DNA of 42,041 bases from a bacterium. GTDB taxonomy: Bacteria; Patescibacteriota; Minisyncoccia; UBA6257; GWB1-50-10. The position numbers and the translations under genes were made by a program. The notes beneath the pieces are model-generated. The model was not told the origin of the DNA. It searched no databases and worked only from the letters and a program-made list of their open reading frames with translations. Within the stretch, counting starts at the first letter, position 1. Each line of letters begins with the position of its first letter. This document shows positions 21,711 to 29,922 of the stretch, in pieces. Location: contig DAICZV010000001.1 in NCBI GenBank assembly GCA_027310975.1, positions 1-42,041 on the forward strand, in the 5' to 3' direction.

Positions 21711-22448
21711 TTACGCCAGCATGAGCGGCGTCCATTTAAGCAGTCCCCTTCTGTTCAACAATTCCATGAATTCTTGGTCGGAGAAGAACCTTCGGATAAG
21801 CAATCCTAAGTTAATTTCCATTTTTTTGTTAAAATCACGATCTTGGCCCTTAGTTGCGCTTCCATAGTGGATCGCCTCGTTGGGCAGGCAAACTATTTTA
21901 AACCCTTCCTTCAAGGCCCGGAAAGAAAAATCCACATCCTCGTACTGATAACCCGGATAATCGGTCGCCATACCCTTCAGCTTCTGCCAGACGTTTTTCT
22001 TGATGTAAAGCAGCGAGGCGGTGCAGTGAGGAACCTCAATCGGTGCCGCGATATCTTCAAAGAGGTGGCCTATCTTAATGTTGCAGTCCACCATGATTGA
22101 TGATGCCTCCAGCGCGCTGGGAGAGATGACGGTATGTTTGGCGATATCAACGATTTCAATACAGCTCCCGGCGTGGCTAATCGTCCCATGCGCATCCCGT
22201 AGTTTGAACCCGGTGATATCGCCCAGCGGCGAGAAACTATTAAAAGTTTCCGGCTTCAAAATGGTGTCGTCGTCCATTATGAGCACGTCATTGTCGCTTT
22301 CCCCGAAACCGATGTTTATCGCTTCGGCCCAGCTTTTTCCTCCGGTGATGAGATGGAGTTTATAAGGGAATGGGACGTATTTTAAGGAATCGATGCTGGC
22401 GTTAAAGACGGGCGATGTCTTTTGCGTCGGGATAATAATATCAACCAT
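21711..22448 (-). CDS. GT2-like glycosyltransferase
   Basis: This 245-residue protein starts with a nucleotide-sugar-binding strand (MVDIIIPT) and has an acidic metal-binding motif MDDDT (D59-D61). The downstream PGYQYEDVDFSFRALKEGF motif is the ED-x-D acceptor/base region of GT-A family 2 enzymes. It has no membrane helix, so it would act in the cytoplasm. It is the last gene of the surface-protein operon and overlaps the methyltransferase stop by 1 nt (TAATG). The sugar and acceptor are unknown. Confidence 0.8.
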   Translation of the reverse strand: MVDIIIPTQKTSPVFNASIDSLKYVPFPYKLHLITGGKSWAEAINIGFGESDNDVLIMDDDTILKPETFNSFSPLGDITGFKLRDAHGTISHAGSCIEIVDIAKHTVISPSALEASSIMVDCNIKIGHLFEDIAAPIEVPHCTASLLYIKKNVWQKLKGMATDYPGYQYEDVDFSFRALKEGFKIVCLPNEAIHYGSATKGQDRDFNKKMEINLGLLIRRFFSDQEFMELLNRRGLLKWTPLMLA

Positions 22449-22960
22449 TAACTTTTAAGAGCCTTGAGTTCAACAACCATATCCGTTATGACGTTCCAGT
22501 AATGATTTTTGGCGAACTCCCTGGCCTCGTCAGATTTTTTATCCCAAGGCGGATTGAAAAATACCATGGTGTTCACGATGTCAAAATCGGCCCGCATATC
22601 GTAATGCTCCAATTTGGCCTCCGTTCTCTTCTGCTGGCTGAAGTAAAGCCAGGTGACCTCGGAAAAAGCGCGCACGTGGGTCGGGTCCTGCCACGCCCGG
22701 ATAGAGGTGTAGTACGGCGTAGTGATGGTCACTTTGGCGTCCGGTTTTGCTATGCGCCAAACCTCGTCCATGAACCGGATAAGGTCCTTGGCGTGTTCGG
22801 CGTAGTGGCTGATAAGGATTTCTTCGCAGGAGTTGTCCGGAAACGGCTCCCAGGGATATTTTTCCAGGTCCCAGACGAAATCGACATTCGGCAGGGGCGC
22901 GATATCCACCCCCTTGAATCCTTTCTCTTTTCTTTGCCCGCAGGCGATATCCAGCTTCAT
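22448..22960 (-). CDS. SAM-dependent class I methyltransferase
   Basis: This 170-residue protein begins with motif I (LDIACGQRKEKGFKGVDI, residues 3-20) and continues with the post-motif FMDEVWRIAKPDAKVTITTPY. This matches the Methyltransf_11-like Rossmann fold, in a minimal form. Its substrate is unknown. Placed between a serine hydrolase gene (6 nt upstream) and a glycosyltransferase gene, it may methylate a sugar or surface product. Confidence 0.8.
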   Translation of the reverse strand: MKLDIACGQRKEKGFKGVDIAPLPNVDFVWDLEKYPWEPFPDNSCEEILISHYAEHAKDLIRFMDEVWRIAKPDAKVTITTPYYTSIRAWQDPTHVRAFSEVTWLYFSQQKRTEAKLEHYDMRADFDIVNTMVFFNPPWDKKSDEAREFAKNHYWNVITDMVVELKALKS

Positions 22961-22966
22961 CTTGAT

Positions 22967-23944
22967 CTAATTGTTAATGACATAATCGTAGACCTTTTTG
23001 GACACGTCGGTCATGAAAGCATCGGCGGTTTTCTCGTCGGCGCCGCTTGAACCGAGGCACAACAGATAATTGCGATTGGGAGCGTAGACAATGCCGCAAT
23101 CGGAAAAGGTGTTGTTCTCGTCCGAGATGCCGATTTTATGGGCGACCGCGATGTCCTCCGGCACGCCGTTCACTATCTTGTCGTTGAAGGGCGACTCGTC
23201 CAGATAATAAAGTATCTGATTGGAATCTGCGGCATTGTCATATTTCGCGTTATAAAGGGCAATGAGCATGTTGGACAGCGTTTTAACGTTTATATTCTGA
23301 TACTGCACGTTGGAATCCTGGCCGAGGTAGTTATTGTCCCATCCCATGAAAGTGTAAACGTCGTCCAAGGGATTTGAGATTCCGATATTGCTCATCACGC
23401 TGTAAAGAGCGTTCATGGCGGTGTTATCCGAATACTCAAGCATGATTTTTACCAGCTCCTCAACGGTGTAGGTCTTCCCGGCTCCGACTTTGTAGAGATT
23501 GCCGAAGTTAGAATCCAGATCGGAGGTTTGGAGTGTGTAGGCGTCCGATGGCTTTAATTTGCCCTCCTCAATCGACCGATATACGGCCATAGCCAGCGGG
23601 ACTTTAATGGTGCTCGCCGCCGTAAACATGTCCCGTTCGCCCAGCCCGACCCAGGAAGCATTGTTCAGATAATCGAAATAAATGTACGTGCTTTGAGAAT
23701 ATTTTTTCTGAACGGCGGCCAAGGAGTTCTTGAGAGGAGCGAAGTTGATTATGAAATGCTTGGTAGCATCCACGGTGACCGTCCGGTTCAAATAAGAGTA
23801 CATCGCAGGGTTAGAAACGGCAGGAGGGTTAATTGGCGATTGCAAGGAAACGACGTTCCAGTAAACGAGGAGGATGCCCAAAAGGACTCCTATTATAAAG
23901 AAGGTCGCACTGATAATGGTCGTTTTGGGGATGTGGAACGTCAT
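22967..23944 (-). CDS. Membrane-anchored serine hydrolase (class A beta-lactamase-like)
   Basis: This 325-residue protein has one N-terminal membrane helix (about 9-30), a linker and a penicillin-recognising domain. Its motifs are SxxK = STIK (nucleophile S111, K114), SDN (172-174) and HKIG (K270) in place of KTG. The fold and motifs fit the beta-lactamase2 family. A membrane-tethered form with K-I-G could be a DD-peptidase or an esterase instead of a true beta-lactamase. It lies in the surface-protein operon (5 nt after the glycosyltransferase-like gene). A role in wall or surface-protein processing is therefore as likely as antibiotic resistance. Confidence 0.82.
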   Translation of the reverse strand: MTFHIPKTTIISATFFIIGVLLGILLVYWNVVSLQSPINPPAVSNPAMYSYLNRTVTVDATKHFIINFAPLKNSLAAVQKKYSQSTYIYFDYLNNASWVGLGERDMFTAASTIKVPLAMAVYRSIEEGKLKPSDAYTLQTSDLDSNFGNLYKVGAGKTYTVEELVKIMLEYSDNTAMNALYSVMSNIGISNPLDDVYTFMGWDNNYLGQDSNVQYQNINVKTLSNMLIALYNAKYDNAADSNQILYYLDESPFNDKIVNGVPEDIAVAHKIGISDENNTFSDCGIVYAPNRNYLLCLGSSGADEKTADAFMTDVSKKVYDYVINN

Positions 23945-23948
23945 TGGT

Positions 23949-24758
23949 TTAATAGACCGTTTCCGTCATGATATCCAGATGTCCGCAGCGGATGCTCGTG
24001 TCAACGCAGATCCGATAGGCCAGTTTTTTAATCTTCTCGTAGAAATAGAGGTCTTGAGTGTAACCGACGAAACGTCCGTCTTTGACCTCGTTCACCGTTT
24101 TAAAAAATGGCCGTTCAAGGCGCGGGTCTTCAAAAATCGCGCGTTTCATCAGGGCAAAACCCATGCCGCAGCCGTTTACTTCTACGGTGTCGCCGGAGCG
24201 CCAGCTCGTATTGACCTCAAAAGGGTTAATGGCATTGATATCCCCATTGCCGTAGACGAGCGGCAGAGACGGCTCGCCCTTGGTCCAGTAAAGTCCGGAG
24301 GCCACGTCAAATTTCTCCATATGCTTGAAAAGCTCAATGAGCGGCCCGAAGGAATTGTCCAGAAAAGGCACGATGATGTCGTCTTCCAGAAAAAGAATAT
24401 AGCGGAAGTTTTTGAGTTCCGGGTTGGATAATATCTGGTCCACTGCCTGATTATAAGCGTCCCCTACCTCATAACCGGAAACGACCATCTCGGTGACTGG
24501 AATATTCATCGGTTTGATGAAGCGCTTCCAGGCCTCCACAATCCAGGGATGAAAGCCGACCCAGTGCTCCACTTCAAAAGGGTGGCCGCATTTCGGGCAT
24601 TTCGCGGACGTGACCCCCTTGCCTCTGGTCGCGATGACGATGATGGTGGAGTAGTTTTTGTAGGTATCGCCGGCGAGAATTTTTGTTTCCCACTTCTTGC
24701 TTTTCGCTTCATTGAACAGCTCATCGCTTTTGAATATTTTGGGTTTGAAGTTATCCAT
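23949..24758 (-). CDS. Glycosyltransferase-like protein with CxxC motif
   Basis: This 269-residue soluble protein has a GT-A-like layout. The first strand reads STIIVIATRG, the acidic motif is LFLEDD (E125, D126, D127), and NGCGMGFALMKR resembles the acceptor loop of GT2 enzymes. A CPKC pair (C54, C57) inserted after the first strand suggests a small metal site or disulfide, which is unusual. It sits 4 nt downstream of the tail-fibre-like surface protein gene, so that protein is a possible acceptor. Function is inferred from motifs only. Confidence 0.65.
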   Translation of the reverse strand: MDNFKPKIFKSDELFNEAKSKKWETKILAGDTYKNYSTIIVIATRGKGVTSAKCPKCGHPFEVEHWVGFHPWIVEAWKRFIKPMNIPVTEMVVSGYEVGDAYNQAVDQILSNPELKNFRYILFLEDDIIVPFLDNSFGPLIELFKHMEKFDVASGLYWTKGEPSLPLVYGNGDINAINPFEVNTSWRSGDTVEVNGCGMGFALMKRAIFEDPRLERPFFKTVNEVKDGRFVGYTQDLYFYEKIKKLAYRICVDTSIRCGHLDIMTETVY

Positions 24759-24762
24759 AAAT

Positions 24763-26253
24763 TTAGAAGCTGGTGAACATTATCCAAGGCATCACCGCCT
24801 TTTGGCCAGTCGCTGCAATAGCTGAAAAAGCGATACTAGCCGGCAAGGTTCCGTTCGTGGCGATTGTCACGCTGTAGATTCCAAGTCCCGGCATGGGCAG
24901 GATGGAACTGGCGGTGTTCAATCCAACGTTGCCGGAATAGGCCGATGCGCCTCCACCCATGATAGAAAACGTCGCGGTAGAATTCCGGACGAGAACCCCG
25001 TACCAGTAATCGCCGGGGGTGAAATTGAAGTTCCCGGTCATGGATATTCTCCGCAGTCCGGCATAAGAACGGGTAATGCTCGCCCCTGAAGGCATTGCGG
25101 TGCTGAACGAGGCGGAAGAAGCCAGGCTGACAAGCGTAGAACTTGCTCCGGCCCCCCGGGTGTAAATTCCCAAACTGGCGGCGATGGAAACCGCGCTCGC
25201 TGTCGCCGCAGAGGCGCCCGATACCATGATGGCCGCATTCGTAGCGCTGATTGCGACCGGCATATGCATCGGGGCTACTGCTAAAGTGCTCACGCCTATA
25301 ACGCCGCCATTGCTCCAGATCCCTGACGGGTAGTTCCATTGGTTTAAGGTGGCTCCCCCGCCGCCGCCCGCCGGGGCGCTCAAGGAGATTGTGTTCCCGT
25401 TCTGAGTGATGCCGACATTCGCCACGTTTGAAATGCTCACGACGCCGGAGGATATCGGCGAGGCGCCGCCGGCCTGGATGCCAGCGATGGTGGTTGAGGC
25501 GTTAGAAATCGCTTGGATGTGGCCGGCTTCGCAGACGAGAGCGCGCGTCATGGCCGAATCGTACCAGAGTGCTCCGTTAAAAGAGCATGTTCCGTTGATG
25601 CTCTCGTCGCCCGTGGTATTGTTCACGTCTAATGAAAGGAAGGTCAGAGTTGAGCTTGTTTGGCCTGCGCCAGCCGCTCCGATTTGAACTTTCTGTGTGA
25701 CGTTCGTCCGGATAGAGCTACCGTAGACATTAGAGGCGGTTTGGGACCAGGCGTCGGAAACTATCTGCTGGCGCGGCGCCAGGGTCTCCAGCCCGGTGGC
25801 GCACGTGAGGGACGATGTAGAAACCTGGACCTGGAGGTAGTAAGTAGAAGTGGACATGAAGTCCAGCGTCGCAAGAGAATCTATCCGGCCGATCTGGTCC
25901 GAGAATATTCCGTCCGTGACGGTCGTCGTGGAATTGCCGGGCGTACCGGCCGGCCAAAGCTGGTTGCCGCTCGTTTGGGCGTCCCAGATGGAATAGCGGA
26001 AGCAGTAGACGCTCCCCGCTCCGCCCAAGGGATTGCCGGATGTGTCCGTGAGACGCCCCTGGTAGGAAATGTAGTCAGGTACGCCGGGCTGGGCTCCCGC
26101 GGGGAGGGGGGCGAATATTTTTCCGGCGATCGCGAGATACAAAAAGAAAGAAAAGACCGCTTCCGCGATGACGATCATAACCACGGCCAATTTGCCGTTC
26201 CTTTTGGCGACCTTAAGCTTAACGCCCTTCTTTTTATCCACGGACAGGCTCAT
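24763..26253 (-). CDS. Membrane-anchored surface protein with YQGRLTD domain, tail-fibre-like
   Basis: This 496-residue protein has a basic N-terminal tail (about 1-20) and a membrane/signal helix (about 21-48). A YISYQGRLTDTSGNPL domain (about 60-190) follows, seen in many bacterial surface proteins. Beyond it is a long Ser/Ala/Gly/Thr-rich beta region with a six-residue glycine-rich hinge (about residue 300). The composition of the C-terminal half resembles phage tail-fibre or adhesin shafts. I cannot name a family. It lies in the middle of the surface operon, 4 nt before a glycosyltransferase-like gene and 4 nt after an unknown soluble gene. Confidence 0.65.
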   Translation of the reverse strand: MSLSVDKKKGVKLKVAKRNGKLAVVMIVIAEAVFSFFLYLAIAGKIFAPLPAGAQPGVPDYISYQGRLTDTSGNPLGGAGSVYCFRYSIWDAQTSGNQLWPAGTPGNSTTTVTDGIFSDQIGRIDSLATLDFMSTSTYYLQVQVSTSSLTCATGLETLAPRQQIVSDAWSQTASNVYGSSIRTNVTQKVQIGAAGAGQTSSTLTFLSLDVNNTTGDESINGTCSFNGALWYDSAMTRALVCEAGHIQAISNASTTIAGIQAGGASPISSGVVSISNVANVGITQNGNTISLSAPAGGGGGATLNQWNYPSGIWSNGGVIGVSTLAVAPMHMPVAISATNAAIMVSGASAATASAVSIAASLGIYTRGAGASSTLVSLASSASFSTAMPSGASITRSYAGLRRISMTGNFNFTPGDYWYGVLVRNSTATFSIMGGGASAYSGNVGLNTASSILPMPGLGIYSVTIATNGTLPASIAFSAIAATGQKAVMPWIMFTSF

Positions 26254-26257
26254 AGAT

Positions 26258-26890
26258 TTAAAATTTTAAATTATCCGCGGCGGCGTGCGTCGCTTCGTAA
26301 GCTTTTTTGAACAGGTCCTTCAACTCTTTGAGCGGCGGGAGCGCCCGGGCGTTATAGTGAGCATTGTGATGGATAACGAACTCCAGGGGCGCCGTGACCT
26401 TGGTGAAATAGGCGTCGGTTCGCCGGCCGCTCTTTTCGGCGGATGTCCATTGGTAGCCGAGGTCCAAAAGACTCTCGCCGATTGCGAGCGGCATTTTGGA
26501 TATCTCGTTCCAGATGTCCCCGATGCGGATGATATCGGCTGTCTGATAGAAAACGTCAAAGTTGAAACCGAAGGCCTCTATCTCCATCGTCCGCTTCTCG
26601 CGTAGCTTATCGTAGGCCTTCGTCATTTCCTCCATGAGGAGCGAATCTTCCGGTTCCAGAGCCCGCAGGTCCTCCGCCCGCAGGCGGTTCCCTTCCCAGG
26701 CGATCTGGAGCTTCAAGACCGGCACGTCCAGGACCTTCGTCCGGACGAGCGGATCGTCCACGAGTTGAACGCCCCGACCGAGATCGCCGGAATAAAGCGC
26801 CGCCATCTCGTCGTTTTCGGGCGGCGGTAAATTCCGGTCGCGGAAGACCAGGACGACATTGCTTTTGTGGAGCGATTTGGAATTTATCAT
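26258..26890 (-). CDS. Cytoplasmic hypothetical protein in surface operon
   Basis: This 210-residue protein has no signal peptide or membrane helix and many charged residues, and it belongs to no family I recognise. It shows a helix-rich middle (about 75-110, MEEMTKAYDKLREKRTMEIE) and an aromatic/acidic segment around 110-150. Its start overlaps the stop of the 505-residue surface protein by 4 nt (ATGA), and the next gene starts 4 nt after it. It is therefore part of the operon and could be a dedicated chaperone, enzyme or regulator. Confidence 0.7.
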   Translation of the reverse strand: MINSKSLHKSNVVLVFRDRNLPPPENDEMAALYSGDLGRGVQLVDDPLVRTKVLDVPVLKLQIAWEGNRLRAEDLRALEPEDSLLMEEMTKAYDKLREKRTMEIEAFGFNFDVFYQTADIIRIGDIWNEISKMPLAIGESLLDLGYQWTSAEKSGRRTDAYFTKVTAPLEFVIHHNAHYNARALPPLKELKDLFKKAYEATHAAADNLKF

Positions 26891-28404
26891 TGGCTTGCGG
26901 TGAAGGAGATTTGGAACATTCCCGGGCGCGGTTGCCAGGAACCCCTGGTTCCTTGGTCGCCCACAATCAGATAATATGCCGCGCTCTTCAGTTCGGAAGG
27001 CAGGTCGTTATCGGAAATTGTGCGGCTGAACTCGCCGTTCTCGCACCGGAAGGCCTTGTTGAAAATAGCCGAAGAGGGGTCGGTGATGTAATCGTTCGGG
27101 TGCGTGAAGACAAGAATGGTGTAATAAGCGTTCATGCAGGTTCCTTCTATTTGGATGACGTTCTGGCCGACAAGCGTTACGGCTGGCAAGGCGTCGTTCG
27201 TAATACGGTCGGTTTGAATATTCCGTTCCGATGCCCAAGGCATTGGCCCGCTCAATATGTTCTGAATGGAATCAAGGGTGAAAGAATAACGGTGCGCAGG
27301 TGGGACGCTAAGAGTAGGCTGAATGGCTTGGTCTTGGGTGCCGGTGGCGATTTCCGGTTGGCCGTTTAAAGCGTTCGTGACGGCATCGGCAACATTGCTT
27401 ATGACGCCGCTCACCGCATCCGTTAGGTTCGCGGCTGCGTCCAGGGCGGCGTTCGCCCCGGATTTGAGCGTGTCCACGATGGACTGGTCATAGTCCACCT
27501 GGAGCCACATGCCATCCAATTGGACGGTCGGCATATCCACTGTCGGTAGCGGGTTCAGCTGAATTTGGATGTTATCAATGTCAGTCCACGAGCTGACGGG
27601 GATATTGAACGTTAGGTCCTGCCAATTATCCCGGCTCACTTCGCCCAAGGTCTGCCAATTTTGACCGTCCAGGGAGTAGCTCGCTTCTAAGAACCCCGGC
27701 GCGGGCGGGGTTTGGGCCGCGGCGCGATTCAAAAAGATTCCAGCGATGAAGTTGCCTACGCCGTCCAGGAAAGATGTCGTTGTCGCGGTCGTTGTGGCAT
27801 CTGGCGTGCCGGCGTCGGGTGTGCTAGATGTCGCCGTTGATGTCGTAAGGTCGGATGCGGTGGACGAAGCTTCAATTAATAAAACAGCGGACACATCCGA
27901 AGTGGTGGATGTGTCCGAAGTGGAAGAAACGGCTGCGGCTACGCCGGAGGCGTCCGCAGGAGCGGATGAGGTTGAATCGGATGACGATGAGGTTTGGTCT
28001 CCGAAGACTGGCGGCGAGGCATCGGTCGTTGATGAAGCGGTTGAACTGTTGATGACGGCATTCCAAGCTTGGCTGTCCGCATCCACGGAGATGGCCGCCG
28101 GCGGAGCGTTCGCTACGATATTCCAGGCAAAACTTAGAATGACCTTGGTCGGCGATTCGGACTGATCATTGGATTTGAAATAGCCGCAGAATATCTGAGC
28201 CGCGGTTTGGTTCAAGACCGCCGGATTGCCGTCCGGCTCCCCCGCCGCATTCCCCGGATTTTGCCAACCGCCCAGGCAGACGGTCGGGTAGGCATTCAAT
28301 GAAGCTGCTTGAGCCCGATTGAGCGAAACCTCTTTTTTGGCCGGCAAAAAAAGAAGCAGAAATAACGTCCCTATGGCGAACGCCCGCAAGAGCCCTCTTT
28401 TCAT
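26887..28404 (-). CDS. Secreted Ser/Thr-rich protein with C-terminal FNKAF module
   Basis: This 505-residue protein has a signal peptide (about 1-33) and an N-terminal domain with two Cys. A long low-complexity Ser/Thr/Ala/Asp region (about 115-215) looks like a glycosylatable stalk. A beta domain with SYSLDGQNWQTLGEV and NIPVSSWTDIDNIQIQL (about 240-310) and a helical Ala/Asn stretch (about 315-350) follow. The C-terminal module (about 415-505) has C-x4-Y-x-T-ILVF, AIFNKAFRC and DQGTRGSW, as in 20042-20539. It heads the surface operon with an extended -10 promoter. Linked glycosyltransferases make it a plausible glycoprotein. Confidence 0.7.
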   Translation of the reverse strand: MKRGLLRAFAIGTLFLLLFLPAKKEVSLNRAQAASLNAYPTVCLGGWQNPGNAAGEPDGNPAVLNQTAAQIFCGYFKSNDQSESPTKVILSFAWNIVANAPPAAISVDADSQAWNAVINSSTASSTTDASPPVFGDQTSSSSDSTSSAPADASGVAAAVSSTSDTSTTSDVSAVLLIEASSTASDLTTSTATSSTPDAGTPDATTTATTTSFLDGVGNFIAGIFLNRAAAQTPPAPGFLEASYSLDGQNWQTLGEVSRDNWQDLTFNIPVSSWTDIDNIQIQLNPLPTVDMPTVQLDGMWLQVDYDQSIVDTLKSGANAALDAAANLTDAVSGVISNVADAVTNALNGQPEIATGTQDQAIQPTLSVPPAHRYSFTLDSIQNILSGPMPWASERNIQTDRITNDALPAVTLVGQNVIQIEGTCMNAYYTILVFTHPNDYITDPSSAIFNKAFRCENGEFSRTISDNDLPSELKSAAYYLIVGDQGTRGSWQPRPGMFQISFTASQ

Positions 28405-28416
28405 TGGGTTTATTTA

Positions 28417-28425
28417 ATTTTAGCA
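28417..28425 (-). promoter_or_regulatory. Extended -10 promoter of the surface-protein operon
   Basis: TGCTAAAAT on the minus strand fits TGn plus a -10, 12 nt before the ATG at 28404. It would drive the seven-gene run down to 21711. Confidence 0.6.
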
Positions 28426-28435
28426 CAACGCGGCG

Positions 28436-28461
28436 CGAAAAAACCGGCCTTAAGCCGGTTT
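28436..28461 (-). terminator. Intrinsic terminator of the SIMPL gene
   Basis: An AACCGGC/GCCGGTT-type stem (about 28442-28449 with 28454-28461, short loop) is followed on the minus strand by TTTTTTCG. It is 16 nt after the stop at 28478. Confidence 0.85.
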
Positions 28462-28477
28462 AATCGCTGTTAGCATA

Positions 28478-29257
28478 TCACTTCATCGTGAAGGTCGCGT
28501 GGACGAGATAAGTAATGAGCTTTTCAATGGAGGTTGTGTCGTAATAGCCGTAATCCGAGACCTGGGTGGAGTTCACGGGCGTGATCTGCGTGACGCCGAT
28601 ACTGGACGAGCGCAGGTTCCCGACTGAGGCGCCCACTCCCTCCGTGATGGATAGGGCCCGCGCTTTGGCATCGCTTAAGGCCTCCGCGAGCATGCCGCTC
28701 CGGATTCCGTCCAAAGTCGTGTTGGATATGTAGTATTCCGGATTCTGGCTCGTGAAGACCATCCCCTGGCTCACGAAATACTGGGAAGCGTCCTGAGCGA
28801 GTTTGGTCACGCCGTCCACATTACTGGATTCAACGAGGATGTCTTGCGAGAGGTCATAACCGGAAAGCGTGCCGGACATGCCGCCGTAGAACTTGCCGGT
28901 CACGACGCCGTTCTGGGTCTGGTAGACCGGGTTCACGACGAGCGGGCTCACGGTTATGTCAGAGGTTGCGACGCCGTTCTTCTCAAAATAGGCCAGAACC
29001 GCGTTCAGGTCGGATTGCATGGCCGCCGAACCGGATTTTAAGTCGGCCGTCGCCGGTCCGGCCTGTTCCGATATATTGCTCCGCCATTTAACGTCATCGG
29101 ACTTCAGTTCTTTCGTGGCCACGCCCGAAACGGTGATGATGGCGTTGTCGTATGTCTTAACGTAATTGATGACGTAGCCGACGATTACGGCGACGATGAT
29201 AAGGCTCGCTCCGAGGATTATGCCGAATGGTATTAACTTGGATTTATTCTCGTTCAT
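28478..29257 (-). CDS. SIMPL-domain (DUF541) membrane-anchored protein
   Basis: This 259-residue protein has one N-terminal membrane helix (about 10-33) and a SIMPL domain (about 38-258). The family features are an ITVSGVATKELKSDDVKW first strand, a middle strand pair around DILVESSNVDGVTKL, and the ALSDAKARALSITEGVG helix before the last strands. Members are periplasmic or surface proteins of poorly defined role; some bind partners in envelope stress. It is monocistronic with its own leaderless-type promoter and terminator. Confidence 0.88.
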   Translation of the reverse strand: MNENKSKLIPFGIILGASLIIVAVIVGYVINYVKTYDNAIITVSGVATKELKSDDVKWRSNISEQAGPATADLKSGSAAMQSDLNAVLAYFEKNGVATSDITVSPLVVNPVYQTQNGVVTGKFYGGMSGTLSGYDLSQDILVESSNVDGVTKLAQDASQYFVSQGMVFTSQNPEYYISNTTLDGIRSGMLAEALSDAKARALSITEGVGASVGNLRSSSIGVTQITPVNSTQVSDYGYYDTTSIEKLITYLVHATFTMK

Positions 29258-29263
29258 AAAGTT

Positions 29264-29272
29264 ATTGTATCA
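29264..29272 (-). promoter_or_regulatory. Extended -10 promoter of the SIMPL gene (leaderless)
   Basis: TGATACAAT on the minus strand, 6 nt before the ATG at 29257. Confidence 0.7.
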
Positions 29273-29277
29273 CGCGC

Positions 29278-29814
29278 CTATTGTTTTATCTCGACCAGCG
29301 CTCCACCTTGGACGGCAAAATATTTGGAAACTCCCAAGGAAGGCCGGGTCGTCATCGGCTCGCCCGGATATCGGTCGGCGTAGTTAACCAAAATCACTCC
29401 GTTATTAATTGAAATGTTCTGCGGGGCGATGCGGTCTCCCAAGTAGAAAGCGTTTGTGCCCATGGTGCCCTGGCTGCTGTTTAAAGCCGCCGCGACATAG
29501 AAGAAGGTTCCGCTTCCGCCGCTATCCTGCGTAATGAGCATGGCGGCATCCGGCCGGCCGTCGCCATTCAAATCGCCCGAGGCGGGCGTGCCGAAGATGC
29601 GCGTCGTGACCATTAAGGCCGAGCCGGGCGCGGCGGGCGTTTGCGAAAAGCCGTTCAAAAGCGCGACGTTCTGGCCGTTGATGACATAGGTTGCGTTTTG
29701 CGGGTCAAAACTCACGGCCACCGGTGCGGCCGGCGCCGGAGTGTACACATATATAAGACCGATACCGGCCGCGATGACCAGGCCGGCGATGATTAATTGC
29801 CATTCCCTCTTCAT
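29278..29814 (-). CDS. Membrane-anchored hypothetical protein with GDLNGDGRPD loop
   Basis: This 178-residue protein has an N-terminal membrane helix (about 5-24) and an extracytoplasmic beta domain. It contains GDLNGDGRPDAAML, a DxNxDGxxD calcium-loop motif of the FG-GAP/dockerin type, and ends with NYADRYPGEPMTTRPSLGVSKYF. That conserved tail I have seen in unnamed bacterial proteins. A single loop without the second repeat argues against a true dockerin. The frame is open upstream through tRNA-Leu, but a TACAAT lies 7 nt before the ATG at 29814, which I therefore use. Confidence 0.75.
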   Translation of the reverse strand: MKREWQLIIAGLVIAAGIGLIYVYTPAPAAPVAVSFDPQNATYVINGQNVALLNGFSQTPAAPGSALMVTTRIFGTPASGDLNGDGRPDAAMLITQDSGGSGTFFYVAAALNSSQGTMGTNAFYLGDRIAPQNISINNGVILVNYADRYPGEPMTTRPSLGVSKYFAVQGGALVEIKQ

Positions 29815-29821
29815 TACTTGT

Positions 29822-29827
29822 ATTGTA
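29822..29827 (-). promoter_or_regulatory. -10 box (leaderless start), abutting tRNA-Leu
   Basis: TACAAT on the minus strand, 7 nt before the ATG at 29814 and 8 nt after the tRNA-Leu 3' end. Confidence 0.6.
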
Positions 29828-29835
29828 GCAAATTG

Positions 29836-29918
29836 TGCCCAGGAGAGGACTCGAACCTCCATGCCTTGCGGCGCTATCACCTCAAGATAGTGCGTGTACC
29901 AAGTTTCGCCACCTGGGC
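29836..29918 (-). tRNA. tRNA-Leu(GAG)
   Basis: This is a class II tRNA with a long variable arm. The acceptor stem is GCCCAGG/CCTGGGC. The anticodon stem CTATC/GATAG encloses loop TTGAGGT, giving anticodon GAG. The variable arm is around CGCCGCAAGGCA, and the T-arm is GGAGG-TTCGAGT-CCTCT. The 3' CCA is not encoded. It lies 4 nt after the stop codon of the LAGLIDADG gene, probably on the same transcript. Confidence 0.93.
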
Positions 29919-29922
29919 ATTT

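Noticed and set aside
24763..26253. Prophage tail-fibre gene reading
   Set aside because: No other phage structural, lysis or packaging genes are nearby; the gene is in an operon with glycosyltransferase-like genes and has an N-terminal membrane helix.
29278..29814. Dockerin reading of the GDLNGDGRPD protein
   Set aside because: Only one calcium-type loop is present, not the paired loop-helix repeats, and the protein is membrane anchored at its N terminus.
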